Assembly: GCF_030848805.1 (NCBI RefSeq)
Contig: NC_092360.1
Location: forward strand, 18,001,023-18,065,022
Direction: 5' to 3'
Length of the DNA stretch: 64,000 bases
DNA from: Temnothorax longispinosus
Lineage: Eukaryota; Arthropoda; Insecta; Hymenoptera; Formicidae
The notes under the pieces are model-generated. The model made no database searches. It had not been told where the DNA came from and saw only the letters and a program-made list of their open reading frames with translations. Numbering within the stretch: the first letter of the stretch is position 1; every line of letters begins with the position of its first letter. The translations under genes were made by a program, and so were the position numbers. Of this stretch, positions 11,598 to 22,304 are shown piece by piece.

Positions 11598-12024
11598 ATA
11601 TAGCTGACATTGAAGATGTACCATCTGTGAAATTAAATAGTTCAAATTTTACGGGAAATTTAAAATTCTAGTAGTGGACAGTGGATCAGGCCCAAATATA
11701 ATTAAAGAAAATTTTATTACATCTGAAACCATAGTGGACAGAAATGAAACTCTGAGACTTAGTGGAATAACAACGCATCATGTGACCACCTTAGGGCTGG
11801 CACAGATAGATATCTTAGGATGTCCAGTTGTATTTCATTTAGTTGAGAATAATTTTCCGATACCACAAAATGGGATCTTGGGTTCAGATTTCTTTAAACA
11901 ATTTCAAGTAAAAGTTAATTATGAGCAAAATCAATTAGAATGGAATGATACTTATATTCCCTTTGAAGAAAAAGAAGAAAACTTTCATTATTCCTCCGAG
12001 ATGTATTTCACAAATGCATATTAG
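11588..12024 (+). CDS. pro: Gypsy aspartic protease (frame-broken)
   Basis: The polyprotein protease that matures Gag and Pol. The -1 frame relative to gag leads in from 11,588, then a frame change near 11,662-11,672 is needed to reach the catalytic triplet DSG (DSGSGPN) at about 11,677. A second conserved feature, GILGSDFF at about 11,875, is the ILG-D motif near the C-terminus of retropepsins. Length of about 115 residues after the DSG motif is typical. A TAG at 12,022-12,024 ends this frame; the next frame starts with sequence typical of the protease-RT junction, so another frame change is needed at about 12,005-12,021. DSG instead of DTG is an accepted variant. Confidence 0.8.
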
Positions 12025-13433
12025 AGTTCGCAAATCCAGAAATAAAAGAAGGATATGTACCGCGATTAAACGTGACAAAGGGCATTTACTTAGGAGATGT
12101 TTTAGTTACGGTGAAAGACGACAGGGCATATCTGCAAGTAATAAATACGAATGATAAAGAAGAAAGAATATATGTACCCACAATCAAAATATATGAGTTT
12201 GAGACAATTGAAAAGCAAATTTCTAATTCCAATACAAACTCGGACTACTTAGGTAGCCCCATTCATAATTCAAATTCAAATTCAAACTCGGACTGCTTAG
12301 GTAGTTCTATTCTCAATTCCAATTCAAATTCAAACTCGGTCTGCTTAGGTAGTTCCATTCATAATTCAAATTCAAATTCAAACTCTGATTCCAATTCAAG
12401 TTCAAACTCTGATACAATTCTAATTCCGAATTCTCAAAGCCTCAACTCAAGTTCAAGATCTTGTTTTTACGTAAATAAAGAAGAAAGGAAAGCAAAAATA
12501 ATTAAAGCATTAAGACTAGAACATTTAAATACTGAAGAACGATTACATGTTGAGGAATTAATTGAAAAAAGTTCAGATTGTTTTCACTTGCCTGGAGAAA
12601 AACTTGAACATACAAATGTTTTAAAACATCGAATTCCAACGGTAAATGAAATACCAATACATACACGACAATACAGATTTCCAGTAATTCATAAAGACGA
12701 AATAAATAAGCAGGTAAATGAATTATTAGATCAGAATATAATTAAGGCGTCAAAATCTCCATATAACACGCCTGTGTGGATAGTCCCTAAGAAGCCAGAC
12801 TCAAAGGGGAATAAACGGTGGAGAATGGTGTTAGATTTCCGCGACCTAAATGATAAGACAGTAGGTGACGCATATCCACTTCCAAACATAACGGAGATAT
12901 TGGATCAGCTGGGCGGCGCGAAATATTTCTCGGTGTTTGACCTTGCTTCAGGTTTTCATCAAATCAAAATGCATCCAGCTGATAGTCATAAAACAGCATT
13001 TTCAACGCCATATGGACATTATGAATTCGATCGAATGCCTTTTGGATTAAAGAATGCACCGGCAACCTTTCAAAGATTAATGGATTTAGTGTTAACAGGA
13101 ATGCAAGGTAACGAAATTTTTGTGTATTTAGATGACATAGTATTATACTCAAGTTCTCTTACAGAACATGCAATTAAATTTGAAAAATTAATTAAACGAT
13201 TACGTGAAGCAAATTTAAAGCTACAACCAGATAAATGCGAATTTTTGAGAAAAGAAGTTACTTATTTAGGACATATAATAGGGGAAAGCGGAGTCCGTCC
13301 AGACCCTAAAAAGATAGAAGCAGTACAAAATTTTCCAATTCCAAAGAGTGCCAAAAATATAAAACAATTTCTTGGATTGGCTGGATACTATCGTAGGTTT
13401 ATTCAAGGATTTTCAAAAAAGCAAAACCATTAA
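12021..13433 (+). CDS. pol: Gypsy reverse transcriptase (frame-broken)
   Basis: Copies element RNA into DNA. No ATG is needed or seen: the segment continues pol from the frame break near 12,020. Residues before RT form a linker (12,190-12,470) made of a 48-bp repeat encoding Asn-Ser runs. RT motifs in order: RWRMVLDFRDLND (about 12,830), YFSVFDLASGFHQI (12,925), YEFDRMPFGLKNAPATFQR (13,020), FVYLDDIVLYSS with the YLDD active site (13,120) and the thumb region FLGLAGYYRRFI (13,370). The frame is lost in an A6 run at 13,415-13,420, where the thumb/connection should continue; the following frame carries the RNase H. All catalytic aspartates are present. Confidence 0.9.
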   Translation, partial: LEFANPEIKEGYVPRLNVTKGIYLGDVLVTVKDDRAYLQVINTNDKEERIYVPTIKIYEFETIEKQISNSNTNSDYLGSPIHNSNSNSNSDCLGSSILNSNSNSNSVCLGSSIHNSNSNSNSDSNSSSNSDTILIPNSQSLNSSSRSCFYVNKEERKAKIIKALRLEHLNTEERLHVEELIEKSSDCFHLPGEKLEHTNVLKHRIPTVNEIPIHTRQYRFPVIHKDEINKQVNELLDQNIIKASKSPYNTPVWIVPKKPDSKGNKRWRMVLDFRDLNDKTVGDAYPLPNITEILDQLGGAKYFSVFDLASGFHQIKMHPADSHKTAFSTPYGHYEFDRMPFGLKNAPATFQRLMDLVLTGMQGNEIFVYLDDIVLYSSSLTEHAIKFEKLIKRLREANLKLQPDKCEFLRKEVTYLGHIIGESGVRPDPKKIEAVQNFPIPKSAKNIKQFLGLAGYYRRFIQGFSKKQNH

Positions 13434-15328
13434 CTAATCTATTAAAAAAGGACATTGATTTTAAATGGGGGGACAAGGAGCAAGAAAGCTTTGATATATT
13501 GAGAAATGCATTATGTCATGAACCAATATTGCAATATCCTGATTTTACTAAACCTTTTCTTTTAACAACCGATGCATCTGGAACTGCAATTGGTGCAATT
13601 TTAAGTCAAGGACAAATAGGGAAAGATCAACCAATAAGTTACGCTTCAAGGGTATTAAATGAAGCTGAGAGAAATTATTCTACAATTGAAAAAGAATTAT
13701 TAGCAATAGTTTACGCCGTGCAACATTTTAGGCCTTATCTTTATGGTAAAAAATTTAAATTAATAACCGATCATAAACCATTAACCTGGCTTCATAAATT
13801 GAAAGATCCCACTTCACGATTAGCGAGATGGAGAATTAAATTAACTGAATATGATTATGAAATAATTTATAAACCGGGAAAAATAAATGCTAATGCTGAT
13901 GCTTTATCGAGAAACCCTGTGACAAATATATTTCCAATACATCCTTCATTTGATGAAATTGAAGAGTGCCCAGAAGATGATGAAGCAAGACAAAGAAATG
14001 CTAATCCTAAACCTTTGCCAGTTTCACCAAGAAGGGGAATGATGATGGAGGAACCAGAGCCGGTAGTTACAGGAATGCAAACACGTAATGCAGAAAAATC
14101 AGAAGGAGAAAGCATACCCTTCACTAAGAAGGAATTAGAAGAACCTCCGTTTATCGAACACATAGTCCATGCAGAAATACACAATAATCCAATAAATCAA
14201 ATCAATAATAATGAATCTTTAGAAATACGTAATAATTCAATAGATCAGATAAATATTAACGAATCATTAGAAATTCAAAACAATCCAATAAATCAAATAA
14301 ATAATAATGAATCTTTAGAAACATACAATAATTTAATAGATCAGATAAATATTAATGAATCTACACCTTTAGAATCATCAAACATTATAAATAACACTCA
14401 GAACGAAACATTCGAGATAGAAACATCCTTGGAAAACATTAACAATGATGACATGAATTCTTTAATTAGCAATAATGAAAATATAAATACTTTAAATTCA
14501 CAAATAGCTATACCATCTAATCTTTTAGAAATACTAAATAATTTAACAGGGGAATATGAAAATTATGAGAATTATCAAAATAAGCCTACGCATGTAAATC
14601 ATTGCGAGGACCACACGAAAATTGCAGAGGAAAGAACCAACGACGACAACTCGAAAGACGACCAGGAAGATCAAGTTACTGACGATGACGACTCCGAGGA
14701 AGAAGAAGAGGTAGAACGAAGTGAAGAAGAGCGAGACAGCGACAGTGAGGAAGATATAGACACAACATTCAACGAACTTACGAATACAGACGAGACATTA
14801 GACAGAACCGAAAAACAAATAATAACGCGAGGACAGAAACACAGTATAATAAATAGTCGTGATCAAATATTTATGAGAAGAGAAAATTATTTATATTTCC
14901 TAACTGCAAATGGTAAACCTTGTGACGAAGGATCGAAACAACTTCAAAATCAAAATTTAATACCAAAGATTAAACAAAGTAAATCAGGAAACATTGAAAT
15001 CATTAGAAGGGGAAATAAAATTCATTTAATTTTGGTTTGTAAAGAAGATGTTAAAGAAAAGATGAGAAGAGAAACATTAATTGAACTTACATTTAAATTA
15101 CGAGAAGTAGTAAAAGAAAACTCAATTAAAATAATAAATGTTGCAAAAACAAAAGAAATAGATAATATTCAATGGGAAGAAATTTTAAATCAAATTCGAA
15201 AAACATTGCTTGGAATTTCAATCAAATTAATAATATGCCATGGGTTAGTAATAATACCGGAAATTCAAAAAGAAAAGATATTATTGAAGAAGCTCATTCA
15301 TCAAAAATCGGGGGACATAAAGGAATAA
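13421..15328 (+). CDS. pol: Gypsy RNase H plus long Asn-rich linker
   Basis: RNase H degrades the RNA strand after first-strand synthesis. Motifs: LTTDASGTAIGAIL (catalytic D, about 13,565), ATIEKELLA-type helix seen here as STIEKELLAIVYAV (catalytic E, 13,680) and ITDHKPLTWL (catalytic D, 13,770), ending at GKINANADALSRNP (13,880), the usual RT-RNase H end of Gypsy elements. What follows to about 15,200 is unusual: roughly 430 residues before integrase, with a repeated Asn-rich block (NNxINQINxNESLEI, 14,180-14,360) and a very acidic segment (14,640-14,760). The frame changes again at about 15,262-15,285. Confidence 0.87.
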   Translation, partial: AKPLTNLLKKDIDFKWGDKEQESFDILRNALCHEPILQYPDFTKPFLLTTDASGTAIGAILSQGQIGKDQPISYASRVLNEAERNYSTIEKELLAIVYAVQHFRPYLYGKKFKLITDHKPLTWLHKLKDPTSRLARWRIKLTEYDYEIIYKPGKINANADALSRNPVTNIFPIHPSFDEIEECPEDDEARQRNANPKPLPVSPRRGMMMEEPEPVVTGMQTRNAEKSEGESIPFTKKELEEPPFIEHIVHAEIHNNPINQINNNESLEIRNNSIDQININESLEIQNNPINQINNNESLETYNNLIDQININESTPLESSNIINNTQNETFEIETSLENINNDDMNSLISNNENINTLNSQIAIPSNLLEILNNLTGEYENYENYQNKPTHVNHCEDHTKIAEERTNDDNSKDDQEDQVTDDDDSEEEEEVERSEEERDSDSEEDIDTTFNELTNTDETLDRTEKQIITRGQKHSIINSRDQIFMRRENYLYFLTANGKPCDEGSKQLQNQNLIPKIKQSKSGNIEIIRRGNKIHLILVCKEDVKEKMRRETLIELTFKLREVVKENSIKIINVAKTKEIDNIQWEEILNQIRKTLLGISIKLIICHGLVIIPEIQKEKILLKKLIHQKSGDIKE

Positions 15329-16302
15329 CCAAAACTTATAATCGAATCAGGCAAAATTTTTATTGGGGAAACATTAAAGCTGACATTCAAAATTATATTA
15401 GTCAATGTTTGCAATGTCAAATTAAAAAATTAGTAAGAGTTAAAACTAAACAGCCCATGTTAATCACGGACACACCATTTTCGTCATTTGAAAAGATATC
15501 AATGGACATAGTTGGACCATTACCTGAAACCACCAAAGGAAATTCATATATCCTAACAATCCAAGATCATCTCACAAAATTTTCTCTTGCTATTCCTCTA
15601 AAATCAATAACTGCAGTTCAAGTAGCTGATGCATTATTAAAATATTTTATTTGCATTTTTGGAGCACCTAAAATAATTTTGACAGATCAAGGCACAAATT
15701 TTATGAGTAATTTAATGAAAAGATTTACCAAACAATTTAAAATTAAACAATATAGAACAACTGCCTTTTACCCACAAGCAAATGGAGCTTTGGAAAGGTC
15801 ACATTTAATATTAGTAGAATATTTAAAACAATACGTAAATAAATTTACAGAATGGGATGATTTATTAGAATATGCTACCTTTTCATATAATACAAGCACT
15901 CATGAATCAATTGGATATACTCCATATGAGTTGGTATTTGGAAAAACAGCCAGACAACCATCCAGTGAAATTGTTAACGATATTGGAAAAGAAAAGACAT
16001 ATGATGATTATTTATATCAGTTAATGACAAACATTCATGATCTACAAGAATTGGCACGAGAATGCTTGATTGCATCAAAATTAAAATCAAAATATTATTA
16101 TGATAAAAAGATTAATCCACAAACTTTTCAAATAAACGATCAAGTTTTTCTTTTAAATGAACCGAAGAAAGGTAAATTAGGAGACCAATATTCTGGTCCA
16201 CATATAATTACAGATATTTTACCAAATGGTAATATTAAACTCCTTTTTAAAGGAAAATCAAGAATTGTTCATTCAAATAAAGTCAGAAAAATGAAAACTT
16301 AA
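15268..16302 (+). CDS. int: Gypsy integrase
   Basis: Inserts the element's cDNA into the genome. Zinc-binding HHCC domain at about 15,290-15,425 (H near SSKIGGHKG; CLQCQIKK at 15,409). Catalytic core with D in MDIVGPLP (15,504), D in LTDQGTNF (15,690) and E in NGALERSH (15,785). Towards the C-terminus YSGPHIITDIL (about 16,190) fits the GPY/F chromatin-targeting module. It ends in TAA at 16,300-16,302. The start is set by the frame break, not by an ATG. All catalytic residues are present. Confidence 0.9.
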   Translation, partial: KRKDIIEEAHSSKIGGHKGITKTYNRIRQNFYWGNIKADIQNYISQCLQCQIKKLVRVKTKQPMLITDTPFSSFEKISMDIVGPLPETTKGNSYILTIQDHLTKFSLAIPLKSITAVQVADALLKYFICIFGAPKIILTDQGTNFMSNLMKRFTKQFKIKQYRTTAFYPQANGALERSHLILVEYLKQYVNKFTEWDDLLEYATFSYNTSTHESIGYTPYELVFGKTARQPSSEIVNDIGKEKTYDDYLYQLMTNIHDLQELARECLIASKLKSKYYYDKKINPQTFQINDQVFLLNEPKKGKLGDQYSGPHIITDILPNGNIKLLFKGKSRIVHSNKVRKMKT

Positions 16303-16433
16303 ATAAGATTAAAAGTGTACCCGCAACATTTTTAATCTTAAAAGACAATATACTTTAGAATTATACTTTAGAATAATAGTAATTCAAATCTTTTCTTACA
16401 TTGTAATTAATACAGCTGAAGAAGAAGATTCCG

Positions 16434-18337
16434 ATGAAGATGATAATCCCAATAATCACCCTATTTCTCAACATTCAACCAATTTATGGAATCATCGGGT
16501 ACGACTGTGGGACGTCAAACTTCAATGTGACGACTGTCTCATTATTGGAGATCGAAGAATGCAACATACCACTAATAGAACCACATATAGAGGAAACTAA
16601 CATTCAATTATTACAACTTGCGAAATTCGATACAATAAATGTAATTCAATGTAAAATTTTGATTTCAAGAACAATTTATTACTGCGGAATGCACTCACAC
16701 ATAGCGACTGTAACAAATGCGCAAGCGGAATATATTATGAATCGACAATAGATCAATGTAAAAATATGCATAAAACCGGTACACTTATTATAAATGTTAA
16801 CAATGTAATCAATGGGCTAAAAGTAAATCATACGACATCGCGACCAATCACTTTTGCAGGATCAGTAACAACAGATGGACAATGTTTTGGAACACAATAT
16901 TCAGATCCTTATGGGACATGGCAAAATGTAGTTGTGCAAGGAATAATAACTATTAGTTTAAATTCTCATCAAGCAGTAACTAATATAGAAACAAATCAGA
17001 TTCATTTAAAAACAGGAACAACCTGTCCATATTCAGATGGAAATTGTATAGATATTGAAGGAAAATATACCTTTTGGGAAACAATACCCAATGATTATTG
17101 TAAATTCAATCATTATGATATTTTATACGAAGGAAAAGCTAATAAAATGATTAGTGATGTAGATAAAAATTTGCAAATAATTTATTCCTTGTCAACTAGA
17201 GATGTAACTTTTGCGTTAACACAAATGGGGGAAGAGCTTCTTTGTGGATACACATTAATTAAAACAGAGCATCCAAAACTTGTAATTTTAGAAATTAAAA
17301 AAGGAGAATCTTTCGCGCATAAGCGCCGATTATCAGTAGAAAATTTAGACATTTTTGCTTATATTAATTCAAAATTTGTTTATGTAGAAAAACATATACG
17401 CACACAAATGAACCGCTTATACACAGACGTATTAACACAACGCTGTAATTTGGAACGACAAGTAATGAAGAACGCACTGACCCTAGCAATCCATGCTCCA
17501 GACGATTTCGCATATCAAATTATGAAAGGACCCGGATATATGGCAGTGATCTCTGGAGAAGCTGTACATATAATTAAATGCACTCCGGTGGACATAAAGT
17601 ACCGACATACGCAAGAATGTTATCAGCAATTACCAGTACTTAAAGGAAACGAAAGCTATTTTCTAGCGCCAAGAACTCACATTTTGTTCAAAACAGGAAC
17701 ACAAACTACTTGTAGCCGTATAATTCCAACAATGTACCTTTTAAATGACGGATGGTATCGAATAACACCAATTCTAGAATTCAGCAAAGCACCAACGATA
17801 ATGAAACCGAACAATAAACCTACGTGGCAATATAATGATCCTGGACCCCTGGCAGCAAGCGGAATTTATACAAATAATGAACTAGAAAATTTAAGGGACC
17901 AAATAATGTTTCCAGCAGAAAGAAATGGAATTTTAAACACAATGGCGCGTGGCGTAAAGGGAGAACCAGTACAAGCTCAAGGAATATCGCTTTCTCACCT
18001 TTTGGATGAAAATTCATTGGAAAAAATTACGGAAAACGCTTGGAAGAAAATTTGGGGAACATTTTTATCCATCGGGAATGCAAGTGCAGGAGTAATTGGA
18101 TTATACTTCTGCATACGAACAATAAAATTAATAATGGATACCATTATACATGGCTATGCTCTTCATACTATTTATGGATGGTCAATATATTTAATTGGAG
18201 CGCTATGGGACTCAGTAACGAATTTGCTGTTACATTTAGCAAGAGGAACAACACTAAAAGAAAAGGATCAAATATCTCCGAAGCAAGAGTTACCAGAAGC
18301 AACATTAACACACATAATAACAGAAAATGAAAATTAA
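16434..18337 (+). CDS. env: Env-type glycoprotein of the Gypsy element (frame-broken)
   Basis: About 630 codons in two frames: 16,434-16,751, then about 16,710-18,337. The ATG at 16,434 is followed by a hydrophobic stretch of about 18 residues that looks like a signal peptide. Many cysteines and N-glycosylation sites (NVTT, NHTT, NASA) mark an ectodomain. Near the C-terminus (about 18,080-18,210) are one or two hydrophobic stretches fitting a membrane anchor, then a short charged tail. Such proteins are viral membrane glycoproteins captured by LTR elements; which viral lineage donated it was not settled, and the sequence feels closer to glycoproteins of arthropod RNA viruses than to baculovirus F. 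The frame change lies between 16,695 and 16,740. Probably expressed from a spliced RNA, but no splice pair was identified. Confidence 0.8.
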
Positions 18338-18721
18338 GAAACAAATACATTACATTCACAACAACATATAAATAAAATTATTTGCTCTGCTCCCGAGACT
18401 AAAATTAAAGAAATTAAAAATGAAACAGTTATCCACAATGAAACTCAAAGCCTATATCCGCGATTATAAACACAAAATAAACTCTAAATTCTTAAGATCA
18501 AGTTTCGGTTTACGCTACAGATAAGAGGGCTAGCCGAGAGACAGCCCGTAAATGTAAGTCAGTTCAAATTCAGACTCAGTGCAAGCTCAACGAGATTGAA
18601 ATTATAATTAAAATCAAAAAAGGGAATTAAGGAAAATAAATAACAGTGGTAAATAATTTTCTTTTAAGTAAATTTTCTTTAGAGTCAAATAATTAATAAT
18701 AGTTTAAACAAATAATAGAAA
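18338..18721 (+). other. Gypsy post-env non-coding segment
   Basis: AT-rich 3' leader between env and the small ORF at 18,722. No recognisable coding signal. Confidence 0.5.
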
Positions 18722-18940
18722 ATGAAAGGACCGACGGACAACAAAAGCGAGAAAGAGAAGAATGAGTACTATGGACCGATCGACGGAGTCCTACCAGCAG
18801 ACTACGCAGGCTACAGTGAAGGAAGGAAAGAACCATATAACATATACATGAGATGCATGTGCTTAAGCACAGAAAATAACGGCGAGATCCTTTACGTTGA
18901 GCGGAGTGATCCGAGAAGGAGAATATGCGAGGAATGCTAG
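18722..18940 (+). CDS. Small accessory ORF after env
   Basis: 72 codons starting ATG AAA GGA, hydrophilic, with a cysteine-bearing C-terminal half (RCMCLS and CEEC). After the stop at 18,938 another frame (18,900-19,062) stays open and keeps a similar composition, with WHSICSP, so the true ORF may be longer and interrupted. No known domain. A fourth ORF after env is not standard for Gypsy elements, so this could be a captured host or viral gene, or chance. Confidence 0.4.
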   Translation: MKGPTDNKSEKEKNEYYGPIDGVLPADYAGYSEGRKEPYNIYMRCMCLSTENNGEILYVERSDPRRRICEEC

Positions 18941-19059
18941 CGATCGAGAATTCCAACCTGGAAATTTTGAGGAAGTGACCGGATGGCATTCGATATGCTC
19001 ACCCTTACACGGAATTGACATCGATACAAAATTAATTGTTACTTTTGTAATCAAGAATT

Positions 19060-19271
19060 AATGTGGTTAAGGCCGTCTCACCAGTGCCGAGACTGTCTCG
19101 AGGAATACGTCAGGAATAGAGTAGAGTTTGAAATTATGGAATTTCAACAAAAAAATTTCGAAATTAAGGTAATTAAAAGATATAAAAAAAAAAAAAAAAA
19201 AAAAAAGAATAGTATACGATATTGATATAGATTTTAATATAGATATTATAAATTATCCCAAATACTATATT
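19060..19271 (+). other. Gypsy 3' region up to the BEL insertion
   Basis: Contains a run of about 23 A at 19,184-19,206 and AT-rich sequence ending in ATATT, the left copy of the BEL target duplication (19,267-19,271). Confidence 0.6.
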
Positions 19272-21097
19272 TGTTTCGTACAAGCTCGCGCAGGAGCCTA
19301 GGCTTTAGATTTAATGAGTAGATGAAACGACACATACACTTTACTTTTCGAGGGAGAGATCATATATTTTACTTGGCAGAAATAATTACAGAATACCAAC
19401 ATTTGTTGCATGGATAAGGAAAACTGCCAAAAACCTTATCAGTATTCGTACAACACATAAGAAGTAATGATACAAAGAAATAAATAGCAAGTAATATAAT
19501 ACATAATATTTATCAGACGAATGATCCTTTTGTCAATTTGCATAAACTAAAATACGCTTCCCAATATTCACATCATAAAATAACTTTTGTATATTGATTT
19601 CTTTAATGAAGTAATATTCTCTTAATCTTTCTCTGGACTGTATGTAACTTCAACTATTGTTTGTAAGACTATAACTTACATCGTAATAAGTTCGTGGAAT
19701 TAGACCATTCGTATGAAACAGATAATACATGAAATAAAATAACTTATTATACAAGATAAATAAGCATAAATACATAGCAATAAAGAATATGTGATGGATA
19801 GATTGATACGTCGTATTAAATTATGTAAGGTAATTTCAGTCCACTTTTCTGTAATATCTTTGGAAGTATTCAACAACTCAGAAGATAGTCGATAATAAGC
19901 CATATAGTCCGCAGAATATTATACATCACCTTTTATATATATATCTCCTTTTGTATTGAAAGACGTATCAATCTATAGTTATTTTATCTATAACCGCTTC
20001 AGCTTTGCATTGTTTGTAATAAAGATTGTATAATATACGCAAACATGCGCAAGAATGTAATATTATATATAACGCTAAATAATTATGATGAAAATAATGA
20101 ATAATATAAATTAAGTAATTCTATACAAAGTTAAAGTATTTCTCAGTCAAAATGACTACAATTTCTCGTGGATTTTAATTAATTACATGTTGATGTAAGA
20201 AGATTATCTTATGTATATCGGTTGCAACCTTAAACTAATCAATCTAATAATTTACTGAGCTCAGATTCGAATAGATTTTATCTTTACATGTGAAGCCAGG
20301 TTTGTCGGCAGACAATAGGCATCGTTATTTGAGAACGTTAGTCTCCTTTACTTTTCACGAAATCAGTAACCAAGATCACTATGAAGAGACGGGAATATTA
20401 ATCCGTCGTAACACTCGAGAATACGAGTGCCTCTCGATAACCGATAAGGATCTATGGTTTTCAGAATTCTAATCGTTACCTTTAGATTGAAGAAATCTCT
20501 GTTCGTTGGATAGATTCTTAAACAAAGAATCTATTCTCGTCTTTCTGATAGACCATCATTATCTCAAGTCGTTTAACAGCGGTTGTTCCTTTGTGAAATA
20601 AGACGATACGGTAATGGCGGATCGTCCTTCCTTCTTTGCACGCAGTTATAAAGGCGTGGTCTGTCTCTGAGCCGGTAGAATCTCGTAGCGTATGCTTCGT
20701 AAGGTCTGTTTATCGTTGAACAGAGCTGCTATCCAGGTAGCCGATATCAGAAATCACGTCGTTTATACGATAATCGGTATTTGTCAAAGCTACGATTCTC
20801 GCTTTCGAATATTCTAACACCGGTACGTCTCAAGCACGAGCACGTTGTTACCTCGACCAACGCCCGGAAACGAATGCTCGACCGTTCGTCGTAGGATCGC
20901 ACGTTTCCTCCTAGCGCACGCGCAATACAATACTTCATTCAAATCACGATGCGTCCAGCGCAGATCGCGTGGGAACACACAAGACGACGCACGTATCGCC
21001 ATCTAACATGTCTCGATCTGACTAATTTATTACGAACACAGTCGCGCTATATTTCCGATATATGATCTCTCCTCCTATTTTTCTTACATTTTAAACA
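19272..21097 (-). repeat. BEL copy 1 LTR, left (3' LTR of the element)
   Basis: 1,826 bp, identical by eye to the right LTR over the first ~1,400 bp apart from a TA microsatellite (about 19,935). Six substitutions cluster in the last ~420 bp, including three at 20,904-20,914. Confidence 0.93.
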
Positions 21098-21453
21098 TTC
21101 CGCCCGCCTTCGTTAACGTGGTTAACGAATTAACTATTTACAGAGTTTCATTATTGATCGGAAGAAGACAAAGCTTTGTGATGTGTCTTTGAAATTCCGA
21201 AACGTGAGTTTTAACAGTCGCGACTCTAGTGTAATCATCTTTATCAAGAAACTTAGCTAAATCTCCTGATTCCTCTACGAGATGTGAAAAGCTTATACGC
21301 TGATATAAAAGCCTACGTTGTATAGTCTGAGATCAATTCCAAATGTATCGCTGAAGTGGAATAGCAAACAAAGATAGCTATATATGTCTCACATATTTAG
21401 CCTTCTTTTTTCTCCAAGTTTTTTATTGTGAAAGGACCGGCATAGTCAACCCC
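21098..21453 (-). pseudogene. BEL integrase C-terminal remnant
   Basis: Stop-interrupted reading on the minus strand: DYAGPF (about 21,440), then HLELISDYTT (about 21,325) of the integrase core, then directly VKTHVSEFQRHITKLCLLP (about 21,190), which is the C-terminal end typical of BEL polyproteins. The core between them, including the later catalytic residues, is missing. The same junction is present in copy 2 (about 36,795). Confidence 0.65.
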
Positions 21454-21732
21454 TTAATGTTTGAAAGCTCGTGAAGGTGCTATTCGTGCGGCTGGTAATT
21501 GACCCATTATTTGTCTTGCCCTTTCCTTTCGAAACCTAGTACAAACGACGCATTTTAGAATGTATGATCGAACAGCAATTCGACCTCCTATTATCCAGTA
21601 GTAGTTTCTAATAAATGAAAGTGTATCTTGAACCCCTCCATGAAGAGTACGTGTATGAGCCTCAGCTATAACTAGATAAGTAAGAGTGGAATCCTTCGGC
21701 AAAATGTATATGTGTCTGGCAAACTCTGACAA
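21454..21732 (-). pseudogene. BEL integrase zinc domain fragment
   Basis: 92 codons containing EAHTRTLHGGVQDTLSFIR, then YWI, then ILKCVVCTRF: the H-H-C-C integrase zinc-binding (H2C2) domain of BEL/Pao elements. Same frame as the ORF just upstream (21,736-22,032), separated by a single TAA. Ends in a stop before the core domain. Confidence 0.75.
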
Positions 21733-21735
21733 TAA

Positions 21736-22032
21736 TTATAGTTCAAGACGACCTCCTAATCGTAGTAATACATCAGAGTCTAAACGAAGAGTAAGTTTTA
21801 AAAGTGCATTTGACCTTGGTAAGTCTCTTCCTGCTGATAAAGTCTTAAGTTCAAAGGAAAAACAAATCTGTTGGACCGTCTTGATCCAGAATAGTTTAGC
21901 GTCATTCAATTCAGTCACAGTCAATGGATGATCAAAAGAAGATTCAACTTTTCCACGAAATCTTTCTATAACCCTCTTACAAAGAGCAGTTATGCGTAGG
22001 AGTCTAGTAAAGCTAGAATATTTATCTATCAA
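21736..22032 (-). pseudogene. BEL pol linker between RNase H and integrase
   Basis: 98 codons ending in LLRLGGRLEL, the sequence that normally precedes integrase in BEL pol (LRVGGRLxx). Upstream of it, after stops, GKENPADLAARGLTPQQL (about 22,210) marks the end of the RNase H region. Between that and the YSDAS motif at 22,305 most of RNase H is gone. Confidence 0.65.
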
Positions 22033-22304
22033 ATCTCAAAGTTTGGGAGATTTCGATTCAAGCGTAGTAGCTACACGACAAGGTCTCTCCTATAAGTTAT
22101 CCCCTAACGAAAGAGAAAACGAGTCACTAGGCCATGTTGACGAATTCTGAGAGAGCCAGTATGGTCCGATCTACCACGTTCTTGATTCTAATAATTGTTG
22201 AGGTGTCAAACCCCTTGCTGCCAAATCAGCCGGATTTTCTTTTCCTAGAATAAATTGCTTTCGCTCGAAATGACCCTAGCATAAACAACTACTGCCATAG
22301 CCTG

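Noticed and set aside
12072..12072. Independent start of the RT ORF
   Set aside because: The codon there is GTG within a continuous reading frame; pol has no separate start. The same applies to TTG at 50,730 and 52,044 in the virus-like gene.
19184..19206. A-run suggesting a retroposed poly(A) tail
   Set aside because: It lies within the continuous Gypsy 3' region; no non-LTR element precedes it.
20290..20472. 60-codon ORF in BEL LTRs (also 26,683-26,865), and minus-strand ORFs at 20,747-21,002
   Set aside because: They lie within non-coding LTR sequence and recur only with the LTRs.
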